A stretch of DNA of 64,000 nucleotides from contig NZ_JALJRZ010000004.1 of assembly GCF_024519435.1 (NCBI RefSeq), positions 186,001 to 250,000 of the forward strand. The letters run 5' to 3'. The DNA comes from Terrabacter sp. Ter38. GTDB lineage: Bacteria > Actinomycetota > Actinomycetes > Actinomycetales > Dermatophilaceae. The translations under genes and the position numbers were made by a program. Positions 42,777 through 52,041 of this stretch are shown here, in pieces (positions within the stretch are counted from its first letter, which is position 1; each line of letters starts with the position of its first letter). The notes beneath the pieces are model-generated. The model was not told the DNA's origin. It saw only the letters and a list, made by a program, of their open reading frames with translations, and did no database searches.

Positions 42777-43781
42777 ATGCGCATCGGACTGGCCGGAGTC
42801 GGCCGCATCGGGGCGTTCCACGCCGAGACCCTCCGGGACCTGTCCGACGTCGACGAGGTCGTCGTCTCCGACCTGGACGCCGACGCCGCCCGCGCCGTCG
42901 CGGACAAGCTCGAGGTCGGCTTCGCCGCCTCGCCGGCCGAGCTGCTCGCCCAGGGCGTCGACGGCTTCGTCATCGCGACGGCGACGCCGGGACACGCGCC
43001 GCTCATCCGTCTCGGTCTCGAGGCCGGCGTCCCCACCTTCTGCGAGAAGCCCGTCGCGGCAACGCTCGACGAGACGCTGGACCTCGCACGGCTCGTGCGC
43101 ACGACGACCACGCCCGTCCACGTCGGCTTCCAGCGACGCTTCGACCGCGGATACCAGCGCGCCCAGCAGGCGGTGGCGGGCGGCGAGCTCGGCTTCGTCC
43201 ACAGCATCCGGGCGCAGACGCACGACCAGGCGCCGCCCCACGCCGCCTACATCCCGACGAGCGGTGGCCTCTTCCGCGACTGCTCGATCCACGACTTCGA
43301 CATCATCCGCTTCGTCACCGGACGCGAGGTCGCCTCGGTCTACGCGACCGGCGCCAACAAGGGCGCCGCATTCTTCTCCGAGGCCGGCGACGTCGACACC
43401 GCCGCGGCCGTCCTGACGCTCGACGACGGCACGCTCGTCAACCTCTCCGCGACGCGCTACAACGGCGCTGGCCATGACGTGCGCATGGAGGTCCTCGGCA
43501 GCGACGCCACGATCGGCGTCGGCTACGACGACTCGCTCGCCGTCACCTCCGCCGAGCCCGGTGCCACCTACCCGGTCGGCCCTCGCCACTGGTCGTTCAT
43601 GGAGCGTTTCCTGCCGGCCTACCGCGCCGAGCTCACGGCCTTCGCGGCCGTCGCCCGCGGGGCGCTGGCCTCGCCGTGCACCGTCGACGACGCGCTCCAG
43701 GCGTTCCGCGTCGCCGATGCCTGCGAGCTCTCCCGGCGCGAGGGTCGCGTCGTCTCGCTCGACGAGATCCCGAGCCTGTGA
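42777..43781 (+). CDS. Inositol 2-dehydrogenase-like oxidoreductase (Gfo/Idh/MocA)
   Basis: 334 residues. The NAD motif GLAGVGRIGAFHAETL starts the protein; CEKPVAATLDE follows, and the catalytic region reads GGLFRDCSIHDFDIIRFVTG with the Asp and His used in proton relay. It is first in the catabolic operon and probably oxidises myo-inositol or a stereoisomer to an inosose. AAGGGA lies 7 nt before ATG 42777. A second dehydrogenase at 52042 may share or split the substrate range. Confidence 0.88.
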   Translation: MRIGLAGVGRIGAFHAETLRDLSDVDEVVVSDLDADAARAVADKLEVGFAASPAELLAQGVDGFVIATATPGHAPLIRLGLEAGVPTFCEKPVAATLDETLDLARLVRTTTTPVHVGFQRRFDRGYQRAQQAVAGGELGFVHSIRAQTHDQAPPHAAYIPTSGGLFRDCSIHDFDIIRFVTGREVASVYATGANKGAAFFSEAGDVDTAAAVLTLDDGTLVNLSATRYNGAGHDVRMEVLGSDATIGVGYDDSLAVTSAEPGATYPVGPRHWSFMERFLPAYRAELTAFAAVARGALASPCTVDDALQAFRVADACELSRREGRVVSLDEIPSL

Positions 43782-44809
43782 GCGACGTGGACGCCATGGA
43801 CACCACGACCCCCGCGGCCGGCGACACGGCATACGACGTCGTCGCGATCGGTCGCACCGGCGTCGACATCTACCCGCTCCAGCACGGCGTGGGGCTCGAG
43901 AAGGTACGCACGTTCGAGAAGTTCCTCGGGGGCAGCGCGACGAACGTCGCGGTGGCGGCGGCCCGCCACGGGCACCGGACCGCGCTCGTCACACGGACCG
44001 GGCAGGACGCGTTCGGCCGCTACATCCACGAGGCGCTGCGCGACTTCGGCGTCGACGACGCCTTCGTCTCTGCCGTTGCCGGGCCGCCCACGCCCGTCAC
44101 CTTCTGCGAGGTCTTCCCGCCCGACGACTTCCCGCTGTACTTCTACCGCTACCCGACGGCTCCCGACCTCATGATCGAGCCGCACGAGCTGCCGCTCGAC
44201 GCGATCCGTGACGCCGGCGTCTACTGGGCGACGGTCACAGGGCTGTCTCAGGAGCCGAGCCGCGCCGCGCACTTCCGGGCCTGGGAGGCCCGGGCCCGCC
44301 GGACCCACACGGTGCTCGACCTCGACTACCGCCCGATGTTCTGGTCCGACCCGGCCGAGGCGAGCGCGCAGGTCGGGCGCGCGCTCGACCACGTGACCGT
44401 CGCCGTCGGCAACCGCGAGGAGTGCGAGGTCGCCGTCGGCGAGACCGACCCCCAGCGGGCGGCCGACGCGCTGCTCGAGCGCGGCGTCGAGCTCGCCGTC
44501 GTCAAACAAGGCCCCAGGGGGGTGCTCGCCGCGACCCGCGACGAGCGGCTCGAGGTCCCGCCCTTCCCCGTCGACGTCGTCAACGGCCTCGGTGCCGGTG
44601 ACGCGTTCGGCGGCGCCCTCTGCCACGGCCTGCTCGGGGGCTGGGACCTGCGGCGCGTCCTCGAGTTCGCGAACGTCGCAGGTGCGATCGTCGCCAGCAA
44701 GCTCGAGTGCTCCACAGCGATGCCGACCTCCGCCGAGGTCGACGAGCGCCTGGCCGCCGCCGGCCCGCAGGCCTCACCGTTCGCCACCACCGCCGAGGAG
44801 GCGCGATGA
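43778..44809 (+). CDS. iolC: 5-dehydro-2-deoxygluconokinase
   Basis: 343 residues of the PfkB sugar kinase family. It phosphorylates 2-deoxy-5-keto-D-gluconate in the inositol path. Features: VVAIGRTGVDIYP near the N-terminus, FEKFLGGSATNVAVAAARHG, and the ATP/active-site motif NGLGAGDAFGGALCHGLLGG with catalytic Asp. GTG 43778 overlaps the stop of the preceding gene (GTGA). Confidence 0.94.
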   Translation: MSDVDAMDTTTPAAGDTAYDVVAIGRTGVDIYPLQHGVGLEKVRTFEKFLGGSATNVAVAAARHGHRTALVTRTGQDAFGRYIHEALRDFGVDDAFVSAVAGPPTPVTFCEVFPPDDFPLYFYRYPTAPDLMIEPHELPLDAIRDAGVYWATVTGLSQEPSRAAHFRAWEARARRTHTVLDLDYRPMFWSDPAEASAQVGRALDHVTVAVGNREECEVAVGETDPQRAADALLERGVELAVVKQGPRGVLAATRDERLEVPPFPVDVVNGLGAGDAFGGALCHGLLGGWDLRRVLEFANVAGAIVASKLECSTAMPTSAEVDERLAAAGPQASPFATTAEEAR

Positions 44810-45729
44810 CCACCACGCAGCACGAGCCCGCCGTCAGCCCGACCGTCCGGGTCGCAGACCTGACCGAGATCCGCGTGCGCGAACCCGGGCGCATCGCCGC
44901 CGCGTGGGCCGCGCGCCGCCGTCGCCCACTCGTCCGTGAGGACGGCCGGATGCTCCTCGTCGCCGCCGACCACCCCGCCCGTGGCGCCCTCGGCGTGCGG
45001 GGTGCCGGCGCCGCCATGGCGAGCCGCAGCGACCTGCTCGAGCGCCTCGTCACGGCCCTCCAGCGGCCCGGCGTCGACGGCGTGCTCGGCACGCCCGACG
45101 TCCTCGACGACCTGCTCCTGCTCGGCGCCCTCGACGACAAGGTCGCCATCGGCTCGATGAACCGGGGCGGCCTCCAGGGCGCGACCTTCGAGCTCGACGA
45201 CCGCTTCACCGCCTACACGGCGGCCGAGATCGCGGCACGTGGCATCGACGGCGGCAAGATGCTGACGCGCATCTGCCTCGACGACCTGGGCACGGTGGCC
45301 ACCCTCGAGGCGAGCGCCAAGGCGGTCACCGACCTCGCCGAGCACCAGCTCATGGCCATGGTGGAGCCGTTCCTGTCGACGCGTGAGGGCGGGCGGGTCG
45401 TCAACCAGCTCGACCCCGACTCGACCATCAAGTCGGTCCACATCGCCGCGGGGCTCGGTGCCTCGAGCGCCTACACGTGGCTCAAGCTGCCCGTCGTCGA
45501 CGAGCTCGACCGCGTCATGGACGCGACCACCCTGCCGACGCTTCTCCTCGGCGGGGACCCCCAAGGCGATCCGCAGGACACCTACGCCTCGTGGGCCCAC
45601 GCGCTCGACCTGCCTGCCGTGCGCGGTCTCGTCGTCGGACGCGCCCTGCTCTTCCCGCCCGGCGGTGACGTCGCCGCAGCCGTCGACATCGCTGCGGAGC
45701 TGGTGCACGGGAGCGGGGTCGGCGCGTGA
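44806..45729 (+). CDS. Cgl0159-like aldolase of inositol catabolism
   Basis: 307 residues, a TIM-barrel aldolase-like protein of the type named after Corynebacterium Cgl0159, which sits in the iol cluster of that genus. The barrel shows LLVAADHPARGALG, KMLTRICLDDL and VRGLVVGRALLFPPGGDV. No iolJ gene is present in the window, so this is the probable enzyme splitting 2-deoxy-5-keto-D-gluconate 6-phosphate into DHAP and malonate semialdehyde. That role is inferred from context. ATGA overlap with iolC and GTGA overlap with iolB. Confidence 0.82.
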   Translation: MTTTQHEPAVSPTVRVADLTEIRVREPGRIAAAWAARRRRPLVREDGRMLLVAADHPARGALGVRGAGAAMASRSDLLERLVTALQRPGVDGVLGTPDVLDDLLLLGALDDKVAIGSMNRGGLQGATFELDDRFTAYTAAEIAARGIDGGKMLTRICLDDLGTVATLEASAKAVTDLAEHQLMAMVEPFLSTREGGRVVNQLDPDSTIKSVHIAAGLGASSAYTWLKLPVVDELDRVMDATTLPTLLLGGDPQGDPQDTYASWAHALDLPAVRGLVVGRALLFPPGGDVAAAVDIAAELVHGSGVGA

Positions 45730-46646
45730 GCGACAACGAGCGCTGGGTGCGCCCCCGGGGGAGCGCCGGCACATCGGAGTGGTCGGTGGCCATCGACGAC
45801 GCCGTCGACGGGTGGTCGCACACCCGGTTGTATGCCGCCCAGCTGGCTGCCGGTGAGAGGCGCACCGTCGCGGCCGGGGAGTGGGAGCACGTCGTCGTGC
45901 CGCTCTCGGGATCCGTCGCCGTCACCGCCGTCGACCCGGAGGGCCTCGAGCACGAGGCCGTCCTCGCCGGTCGGGCCTCGGTCTTCGCCGGGCCCACCGA
46001 CGTCGCCTACGCCACGCGCGACTGCGACGTCACGGTGACCGCCCAGGGCGGTCCCGCCTCGGTCGCCGTCTGCGGCGCCCGCGCGGCGCGACGGCACACG
46101 CCGCCGTTCCGTCACGTGGGCGTCGCAGACGTGCCCGTCGAGCTGCGCGGCGCCGGCGTCGCGTCCCGCGAGGTCCGCAACTTCGCGATCCCGGGCGTCC
46201 TCGCCGCCGACTCGATCATCGCCTGCGAGGTCATCACCCCCGGCGGCAACTGGAGCTCCTACCCGCCGCACAAGCACGACGAGGAGCGGCCGGGGGTCGA
46301 GACGGAGCTCGAGGAGATCTACTACTTCGAGGTCGCCCCGTCGGCTGGTGCTCCGGAGGCTGCAGGCACGAGCCCGGTCGGCTACCAGCGGGTCTACGGC
46401 ACCGACGACCGGCCGATCGACGTGCTCGCCGAGGTGCGCTCGGGCGACGTCGTCCTCGTGCCGCACGGCTGGCACGGCCCGGCGATGGCCGCCCCCGGCT
46501 ACGACCTCTACTACCTCAACGTCATGGCCGGCCCGGGTGCCGAGCGGGCCTGGCTCATCTGCGACGACCCCGCACACGGCTGGGTCCGCGACACGTGGTC
46601 CGGCCAGCCGGTCGACCCCCGACTTCCCCTTGGAGGTGCTCGATGA
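45726..46646 (+). CDS. iolB: 5-deoxy-glucuronate isomerase
   Basis: 306 residues with two cupin-like halves. It isomerises 5-deoxy-glucuronate to 2-deoxy-5-keto-gluconate. Metal-binding motifs are YPPHKHDEERPGVETELEEI and DVVLVPHGWHGP. The typical phrase GYDLYYLNVMAGP near the C-terminus is present. GTG 45726 overlaps the previous stop. Confidence 0.94.
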   Translation: MSDNERWVRPRGSAGTSEWSVAIDDAVDGWSHTRLYAAQLAAGERRTVAAGEWEHVVVPLSGSVAVTAVDPEGLEHEAVLAGRASVFAGPTDVAYATRDCDVTVTAQGGPASVAVCGARAARRHTPPFRHVGVADVPVELRGAGVASREVRNFAIPGVLAADSIIACEVITPGGNWSSYPPHKHDEERPGVETELEEIYYFEVAPSAGAPEAAGTSPVGYQRVYGTDDRPIDVLAEVRSGDVVLVPHGWHGPAMAAPGYDLYYLNVMAGPGAERAWLICDDPAHGWVRDTWSGQPVDPRLPLGGAR

Positions 46647-48613
46647 CGAGCGACACCCACGCGGCCGGGACGGTGCGTCTGACCGTGGCCCAGGCCGTGG
46701 TGCGCTTCCTCGCCAACCAGTGGAGCGAGCGCGACGGCGAGCGGCAGAAGCTCTTCGCCGGCTGCTTCGGGATCTTCGGCCACGGCAACGTCGCCGGGAT
46801 CGGCCAGGCGCTGCTGCAGAACGAGCTCGCCGACGGGGAGGAGCACCTTCCGTACGTGCTCGCCCGCAACGAGCAGGCGATGGTCCACACGTCCGTCGCC
46901 TATGCCCGCCAGAAGGACCGCCTCCAGACGTGGGCGTGCACCGCATCCGTCGGTCCCGGCTCGACGAACATGCTGACCGGTGCGGCGCTCGCGACGATCA
47001 ACCGTCTGCCCGTGCTGCTCCTCCCGTCCGGCACCTTCGCGACACGGGTGTCGTCCCCGGTGCTCCAGGAGCTCGAGCTGCCGTATGCCGCCGACGTGAC
47101 GGTCAACGACGCCTTCCGCCCGCTGTCGAGGTTCTTCGACCGGGTCAGCCGTCCCGAGCAGCTGCCGTCGGCGCTGCTCGGCGCGATGCGGGTGCTCACC
47201 GACCCCGTCGAGACGGGCGCTGTGACGATCTCGCTGCCGCAGGACGTGCAGGCGGAGGCGCACGACTGGCCCGTCGAGCTCTTCGCACCGCGCACGTGGC
47301 GGGTGGCACGTCCGCTGCCCGAGGCCGTCGACGTCGCCGACGCCGCTGCGGTCATCCGGTCGGCGCGCCGTCCGTTCGTCGTAGCCGGTGGCGGCGTGCA
47401 CTACAGCGGCGCCGAGGAGGCGCTGCGCGCGTTCTGCGAGGCCACCGGCATCCCCGTCGGTGAGTCTCAGGCCGGCAAGGGGTCCCTCCCGCACGGGCAT
47501 CCGCAGGAGATGGGTGCGGTCGGCTCGACCGGCACGACGGCCGCCAACGCGCTCGCCGCCGAGGCCGATGTCGTCATCGGCATCGGCACGCGCTGGAGCG
47601 ACTTCACCACGGCGTCGCGGACGGCCTTCCAGGACAACGGGGTCCGCTTCGTCAACATCAACGTCGGGCGCTTCGATGCCGGCAAGCACTCCGGGCTCTC
47701 CATCGTCGCCGACGCCCGGGAGGCGCTCGTCGCGCTGACCTCGGCCCTGGACGGGTATGCCGTCGACGACGCCTACCGGTCGCGCCAGGCCGCGCTGTGG
47801 GCCGAGTGGGACGCCTCGGTCGAGTCGGCCTTCCACCCGGCTCCGGAGGTCACCGACCGGCTGGCCGACGGCCTGCTGACCCAGGGCCAGGTGCTCGGCG
47901 CGGTCAACGAGCTGACCGATCCCCGCGACGTCGTCCTCTGTGCGGCGGGCTCGATGCCGGGCGACATCCACAAGCTGTGGCGGGTGCGCGACCGCAAGGC
48001 CTACCACGTCGAGTACGGCTACTCCTGCATGGGCTACGAGGTGCCGGCCTCGCTCGGCATCCGTCTCGCCGACGAGTCGCGCGACGTCTTCGCCATGGTC
48101 GGCGACGGCGGCTACCTCATGATGCCGACCGAGCTCGTCACGGCGGTCCAGGAGCGCATCAAGGTCATCGTCGTGCTCGTGCAGAACCACGGCTTCCACT
48201 CGATCGGGTCGCTGTCGGAGTCGCTGGGCTCGCAGCGCTTCGGCACGAGCTACCGCTTCCGCGGTGAGTCGTCCGGGCGGCTCGACGGCGACGTGTTGCC
48301 CGTTGACCTCGCGGCCAACGCGCGGTCCCTCGGCGCGCACGTCATCGAGGTGCACTCCCTCGACGAGCTGCACCAGGCGATCAAGGAGGCCAAGGCCGCT
48401 CCGGCCGACGGTGGCCCCGTCGTCATCCACGTCGAGACCGACCCGCTCGTCCACGCACCCGACAGCGCGTCGTGGTGGGACGTGCCGGTCTCGGCGGTCA
48501 GCGACCTCGACACGACGCGCACGGCGTACGCGGAGTACGTCGACCACAAGGCCACCCAGCGTCCGCTCATCACTCCCGTCGGCACCCCCTCTCACCCGGA
48601 GTCCGCGTCATGA
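46643..48613 (+). CDS. iolD: 3D-(3,5/4)-trihydroxycyclohexane-1,2-dione hydrolase
   Basis: 656 residues of the thiamine-diphosphate enzyme superfamily; it opens the trione ring of the inositol-derived dione. The ThDP-binding region is MVGDGGYLMMPTELV, running on to VLVQNHGF, and the catalytic Glu lies in LARNEQAMVHTSVAYARQ. GGAGG precedes ATG 46643, which overlaps the iolB stop. Full length for the family. Confidence 0.95.
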   Translation: MTSDTHAAGTVRLTVAQAVVRFLANQWSERDGERQKLFAGCFGIFGHGNVAGIGQALLQNELADGEEHLPYVLARNEQAMVHTSVAYARQKDRLQTWACTASVGPGSTNMLTGAALATINRLPVLLLPSGTFATRVSSPVLQELELPYAADVTVNDAFRPLSRFFDRVSRPEQLPSALLGAMRVLTDPVETGAVTISLPQDVQAEAHDWPVELFAPRTWRVARPLPEAVDVADAAAVIRSARRPFVVAGGGVHYSGAEEALRAFCEATGIPVGESQAGKGSLPHGHPQEMGAVGSTGTTAANALAAEADVVIGIGTRWSDFTTASRTAFQDNGVRFVNINVGRFDAGKHSGLSIVADAREALVALTSALDGYAVDDAYRSRQAALWAEWDASVESAFHPAPEVTDRLADGLLTQGQVLGAVNELTDPRDVVLCAAGSMPGDIHKLWRVRDRKAYHVEYGYSCMGYEVPASLGIRLADESRDVFAMVGDGGYLMMPTELVTAVQERIKVIVVLVQNHGFHSIGSLSESLGSQRFGTSYRFRGESSGRLDGDVLPVDLAANARSLGAHVIEVHSLDELHQAIKEAKAAPADGGPVVIHVETDPLVHAPDSASWWDVPVSAVSDLDTTRTAYAEYVDHKATQRPLITPVGTPSHPESAS

Positions 48614-49491
48614 AGCTCGCCCTCGATCCCTACATGTTCCGTGAGACGCCGCTGCTCGAGCTGCCCTCTCTCGTGGCCGATCTCGGCTACGAGTGGATCG
48701 AGCTCTCGCCCCGCGACGACTTCATCCCGTTCTTCAACCACCCTCGCGTCGACGACGCGGGCGTCGCGGCCTTCCGCACGGCGTTGCGCTCGGCCGGTGT
48801 CGGGGTGTCGTCGGTGCTGCCGCTCTTCCGGTGGTCGGGTCCCGACGAGGACGACCGCAAGGCCGCCGTGCGCTACTGGACGCGCGCCATCCAGATCGCC
48901 AGCGACCTCGGCGTCGACACGATGAACTCCGAGTTCAACGGCAACCCGCGCGAGGCGGCCGTGTGCGAGCGGATGTTCTGGCAGTCGATGGAGGAGCTGC
49001 TGCCCGTCTTCGAGAAGGAGGGGATCCGGCTCGTGCTCGAGCCGCACCCCGACGACTGGGAGGAGGACGGCAAGCGTGCGGTCGACCTCATCAAGGGGAT
49101 CAACAGCCCCAACGTGTCGTTCCTCTACTGCGCGCCGCACACCTTCCACCAGGGCAACGATCCCGACGGGATCATGGACAAGGCCGGCGACCTGCTGACG
49201 ATGGTCCACGTCGCCGACGCCTACGACCACACCGCGTCGTCCGGGCTGCGCTACATCGTCAACCCGCCCGGGTCGCAGGTCACGGTGCACCAGCACCTCG
49301 ACATCGGGCAGGGCGAGGTCGACTTCGGCCAGTTCTTCGCCGGCCTGGAGCGCATCGGCTTCGACGGCATCGTCACCTCCTGCGTCTTCGCCTGGGAGGA
49401 CCGCGCGCGTGAGTCGAGCACCTACATGCGCGACACCATCCGCTCCTACCTCGACAAGTGGTCGACGCCCCCCACGCTCGTCTCTCCCTGA
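48610..49491 (+). CDS. iolH: IolH-like sugar phosphate isomerase/epimerase
   Basis: 293 residues, AP endonuclease 2-type TIM barrel. The start MKLALDPYMFRETPLLELP and the ELSPRDDFIPFFNHPRV block are characteristic of IolH. Metal ligands can be placed at Glu in LVLEPHPDDW, His in MVHVADAYDH and the later HQHLDIGQGEVDF. The exact reaction of IolH is not settled. ATG 48610 overlaps the iolD stop. Confidence 0.88.
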   Translation: MKLALDPYMFRETPLLELPSLVADLGYEWIELSPRDDFIPFFNHPRVDDAGVAAFRTALRSAGVGVSSVLPLFRWSGPDEDDRKAAVRYWTRAIQIASDLGVDTMNSEFNGNPREAAVCERMFWQSMEELLPVFEKEGIRLVLEPHPDDWEEDGKRAVDLIKGINSPNVSFLYCAPHTFHQGNDPDGIMDKAGDLLTMVHVADAYDHTASSGLRYIVNPPGSQVTVHQHLDIGQGEVDFGQFFAGLERIGFDGIVTSCVFAWEDRARESSTYMRDTIRSYLDKWSTPPTLVSP

Positions 49492-49543
49492 AGGCCGCCA
49501 CGCGGCATACCCCTGAACCAGTTTGCAAGAGAAGGAAATCCTC

Positions 49544-51043
49544 ATGAGCACGCCTACCCGCATCACCCACCTCATCGACGGACAGCCGTGGAGCGGCACC
49601 GCCGAGCGCACGTCGCCCGTCTTCAACCCCGCGACGGGGGAGCAGTCGGGGGTGCTCGACCTGGCCTCGGCCTCGCTCGTCGACGAGGTCGTGAAGTCCG
49701 CCGCCTCCGCGTGGGAGGAGTGGGCCGACGCCTCGCTCGCCAAGCGGTCGGGCGTGCTCTTCGCCTTCCGCGAGCTGCTCAACGACCGCAAGCAGGACAT
49801 CGCCGCGCTCATCACCGCCGAGCACGGCAAGGTCCTCTCCGACGCGCTCGGCGAGGTGACGCGCGGTCTCGAGGTCGCCGAGTTCGCCTGTGGCATCCCG
49901 CACCTGATGCGCGGTGGCTTCTCGGAGAACGCCTCGACGAACGTCGACGTCTACTCGATCCGTCAGCCGCTGGGCGTCGTCGCGGTCATCTCGCCCTTCA
50001 ACTTCCCGGCCATGGTGCCGATGTGGTTCATCCCCATCGCCATCGCGTGCGGCAACGCCGTGATCCTCAAGCCGTCCGAGAAGGACCCCTCGGCCGCGAT
50101 CGCGGTCGCGGCGCTGTGGAAGGAAGCAGGGCTGCCCGACGGCGTCATGCAGGTCGTCAACGGCGACAAGGAGGCCGTCGACGCGCTGCTGACCCACCCC
50201 GACGTGAAGTCGGTGTCGTTCGTCGGCTCGACGCCGATCGCGAAGTACGTCTACGAGACGGGCACCGCGCACGGCAAGCGCGTGCAGGCCCTCGGCGGCG
50301 CCAAGAACCACATGCTCGTCCTGCCGGACGCCGACCTCGACCTCGCCGCGGACGCCGCGGTCAACGCCGGCTTCGGCTCGGCGGGGGAGCGGTGCATGGC
50401 GATCTCGGCGCTCGTCGCCGTCGAACCCATCGCGGACGAGCTGATCTCGAAGATCAAGGACCGCATGGGCAAGCTCGTCACCGGTGACGGCACCCGCGGC
50501 TGCGACATGGGTCCGCTCGTCACGTCGCAGCACCGCGACAAGGTGACGTCCTACCTCGACGCCGGGGTGTCGGAGGGCGCGACGCTCGTCGTCGACGGCC
50601 GCCAGGACTCCTACGAGTCCGACGGTGAGGGCTACTTCCTCGCGCCGACCCTCTTCGACCACGTCAAGCCGGGCATGTCGCTCTACGACGACGAGATCTT
50701 CGGCCCCGTGCTGTCAGTCGTGCGCGTCGGGTCCTACGACGAGGGTCTCACGCTCATCAACAGCAACCCCTACGGCAACGGCACGGCGATCTTCACCAAC
50801 GACGGCGGCGCGGCCCGCACGTTCCAGCGCAAGGTCGAGGTCGGCATGGTCGGCGTCAACGTGCCGATCCCGGTGCCGGTGTCGTACTACTCCTTCGGCG
50901 GGTGGAAGAACTCCCTCTTCGGCGACACCCACGCTCACGGCATGGAGGGCGTGCACTTCTTCACCCGCGGCAAGGTCGTCACGTCTCGCTGGCTCGACCC
51001 GAGCCACGGCGGCCTCAACCTCGGCTTCCCCCAGAACGACTGA
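49544..51043 (+). CDS. iolA: Methylmalonate/malonate-semialdehyde dehydrogenase (CoA-acylating)
   Basis: 499 residues. It converts malonate semialdehyde to acetyl-CoA and CO2 in the last step of the path, and can serve in valine breakdown. Catalytic Cys284 lies in GSAGERCMAISALV, the NAD region in GNAVILKPSEKDPS. ATG 49544 is preferred with GAAGGA 7 nt upstream; a TTG 21 nt earlier would add seven residues. A GGCATAC heptamer lies just before it at 49504. Confidence 0.94.
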   Translation: MSTPTRITHLIDGQPWSGTAERTSPVFNPATGEQSGVLDLASASLVDEVVKSAASAWEEWADASLAKRSGVLFAFRELLNDRKQDIAALITAEHGKVLSDALGEVTRGLEVAEFACGIPHLMRGGFSENASTNVDVYSIRQPLGVVAVISPFNFPAMVPMWFIPIAIACGNAVILKPSEKDPSAAIAVAALWKEAGLPDGVMQVVNGDKEAVDALLTHPDVKSVSFVGSTPIAKYVYETGTAHGKRVQALGGAKNHMLVLPDADLDLAADAAVNAGFGSAGERCMAISALVAVEPIADELISKIKDRMGKLVTGDGTRGCDMGPLVTSQHRDKVTSYLDAGVSEGATLVVDGRQDSYESDGEGYFLAPTLFDHVKPGMSLYDDEIFGPVLSVVRVGSYDEGLTLINSNPYGNGTAIFTNDGGAARTFQRKVEVGMVGVNVPIPVPVSYYSFGGWKNSLFGDTHAHGMEGVHFFTRGKVVTSRWLDPSHGGLNLGFPQND

Positions 51044-51075
51044 TCCGCAACACTTTTCGAGAGGAACGACTGACC

Positions 51076-52008
51076 ATGGCCGAGTCCAAGGCCCGCAACA
51101 CCGACGACCGCTACAGCAAGCTGACGATCGGTGTCTGTCCAGACCAGTGGGGTGTCTGGTTCCCCGAGGACGAGAAGCAGATCCACTGGGAGACCGCCCT
51201 CGACGAGATGGCGCAGGCCGGCTTCTCGGTCATGGAGACGGGGCCGTTCGGCTACTTCCCCAAGGACCCGAAACGCCTGCAGGAGGAGATGGACCAGCGC
51301 GGCTTCCAGGTCGTCGCCGGCACCGGTTGGGGCGTCCTGCACAAGCCGGAGGCCTGGGCCGACACGGAGAAGACCTTCCGGGAGATCGCCGAGACGCACG
51401 CCGCCGTCGGGGCGGAGTACATCGTGCACCTGCCGCCGCTCTTCCGTGACGACAAGACGTGGGAGTTCACCGACGACCGCGTGCTGTCGACGGAGGCGTG
51501 GAACGCCTACATCTCCAATGCGGACAAGCTCGGTCGCATCATGAAGGAGGACTACGGCCTCACGATGGTCCTGCACCCGCACGGCGACAGCCACATCGAG
51601 ACGCCCGAGGACATCGATCGCGTCTTCCAGGCGACCGACCCCGACTACGTCGGCTTCTGCCTCGACACCGGCCACATCGTCTACGGAGGCGGGGACCCGA
51701 TGGAGCTGTGCCGCAAGTACCCCGAGCGCATCTCCTACGTCCACATCAAGGCGATGGACGAAGGCCTCGTCAGGCAGGCCCACGACGAGGACTGGCCCTT
51801 CGGTCTCGCTGTCGCCAAAGGCTGCTCGGTCGCGCCGCCGGCCGGCGCGCCGGACATGCCGTCACTCATCGAGGCCCTGGCCGACCTCGACAAGGAGCTC
51901 TACGTCGTGTGCGAGCAGGACATGTACCCGTGCGAGCCGTCCTACCCGCTGCCGAACGCCATCCAGACCCGCGAGTACCTCGCGTCCATCGGCCTCGGCC
52001 TCCGCTGA
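51076..52008 (+). CDS. iolE: Inosose dehydratase
   Basis: 310 residues, TIM barrel of the AP endonuclease 2 type. It dehydrates scyllo-inosose to the dione used by IolD. Motifs: LTIGVCPDQWGVWFPEDEKQ at the N-terminus, MVLHPHGDSHIETPEDIDRV, and GFCLDTGHIVYGGGDP with metal-binding Glu, Asp and His. GAGAGGAACGACTGACC leads to ATG 51076. Confidence 0.94.
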   Translation: MAESKARNTDDRYSKLTIGVCPDQWGVWFPEDEKQIHWETALDEMAQAGFSVMETGPFGYFPKDPKRLQEEMDQRGFQVVAGTGWGVLHKPEAWADTEKTFREIAETHAAVGAEYIVHLPPLFRDDKTWEFTDDRVLSTEAWNAYISNADKLGRIMKEDYGLTMVLHPHGDSHIETPEDIDRVFQATDPDYVGFCLDTGHIVYGGGDPMELCRKYPERISYVHIKAMDEGLVRQAHDEDWPFGLAVAKGCSVAPPAGAPDMPSLIEALADLDKELYVVCEQDMYPCEPSYPLPNAIQTREYLASIGLGLR

Positions 52009-52041
52009 GCCCCTGTTCTCGCTGACGAAGGAGTCACACCC

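Noticed and set aside
46511-48595. 694-residue minus-strand open frame opposite iolD
   Set aside because: It is a shadow of a strongly conserved thiamine enzyme gene; its translation is Arg/Val/Asp-rich with no family motif, as expected from antisense of high-G+C code.
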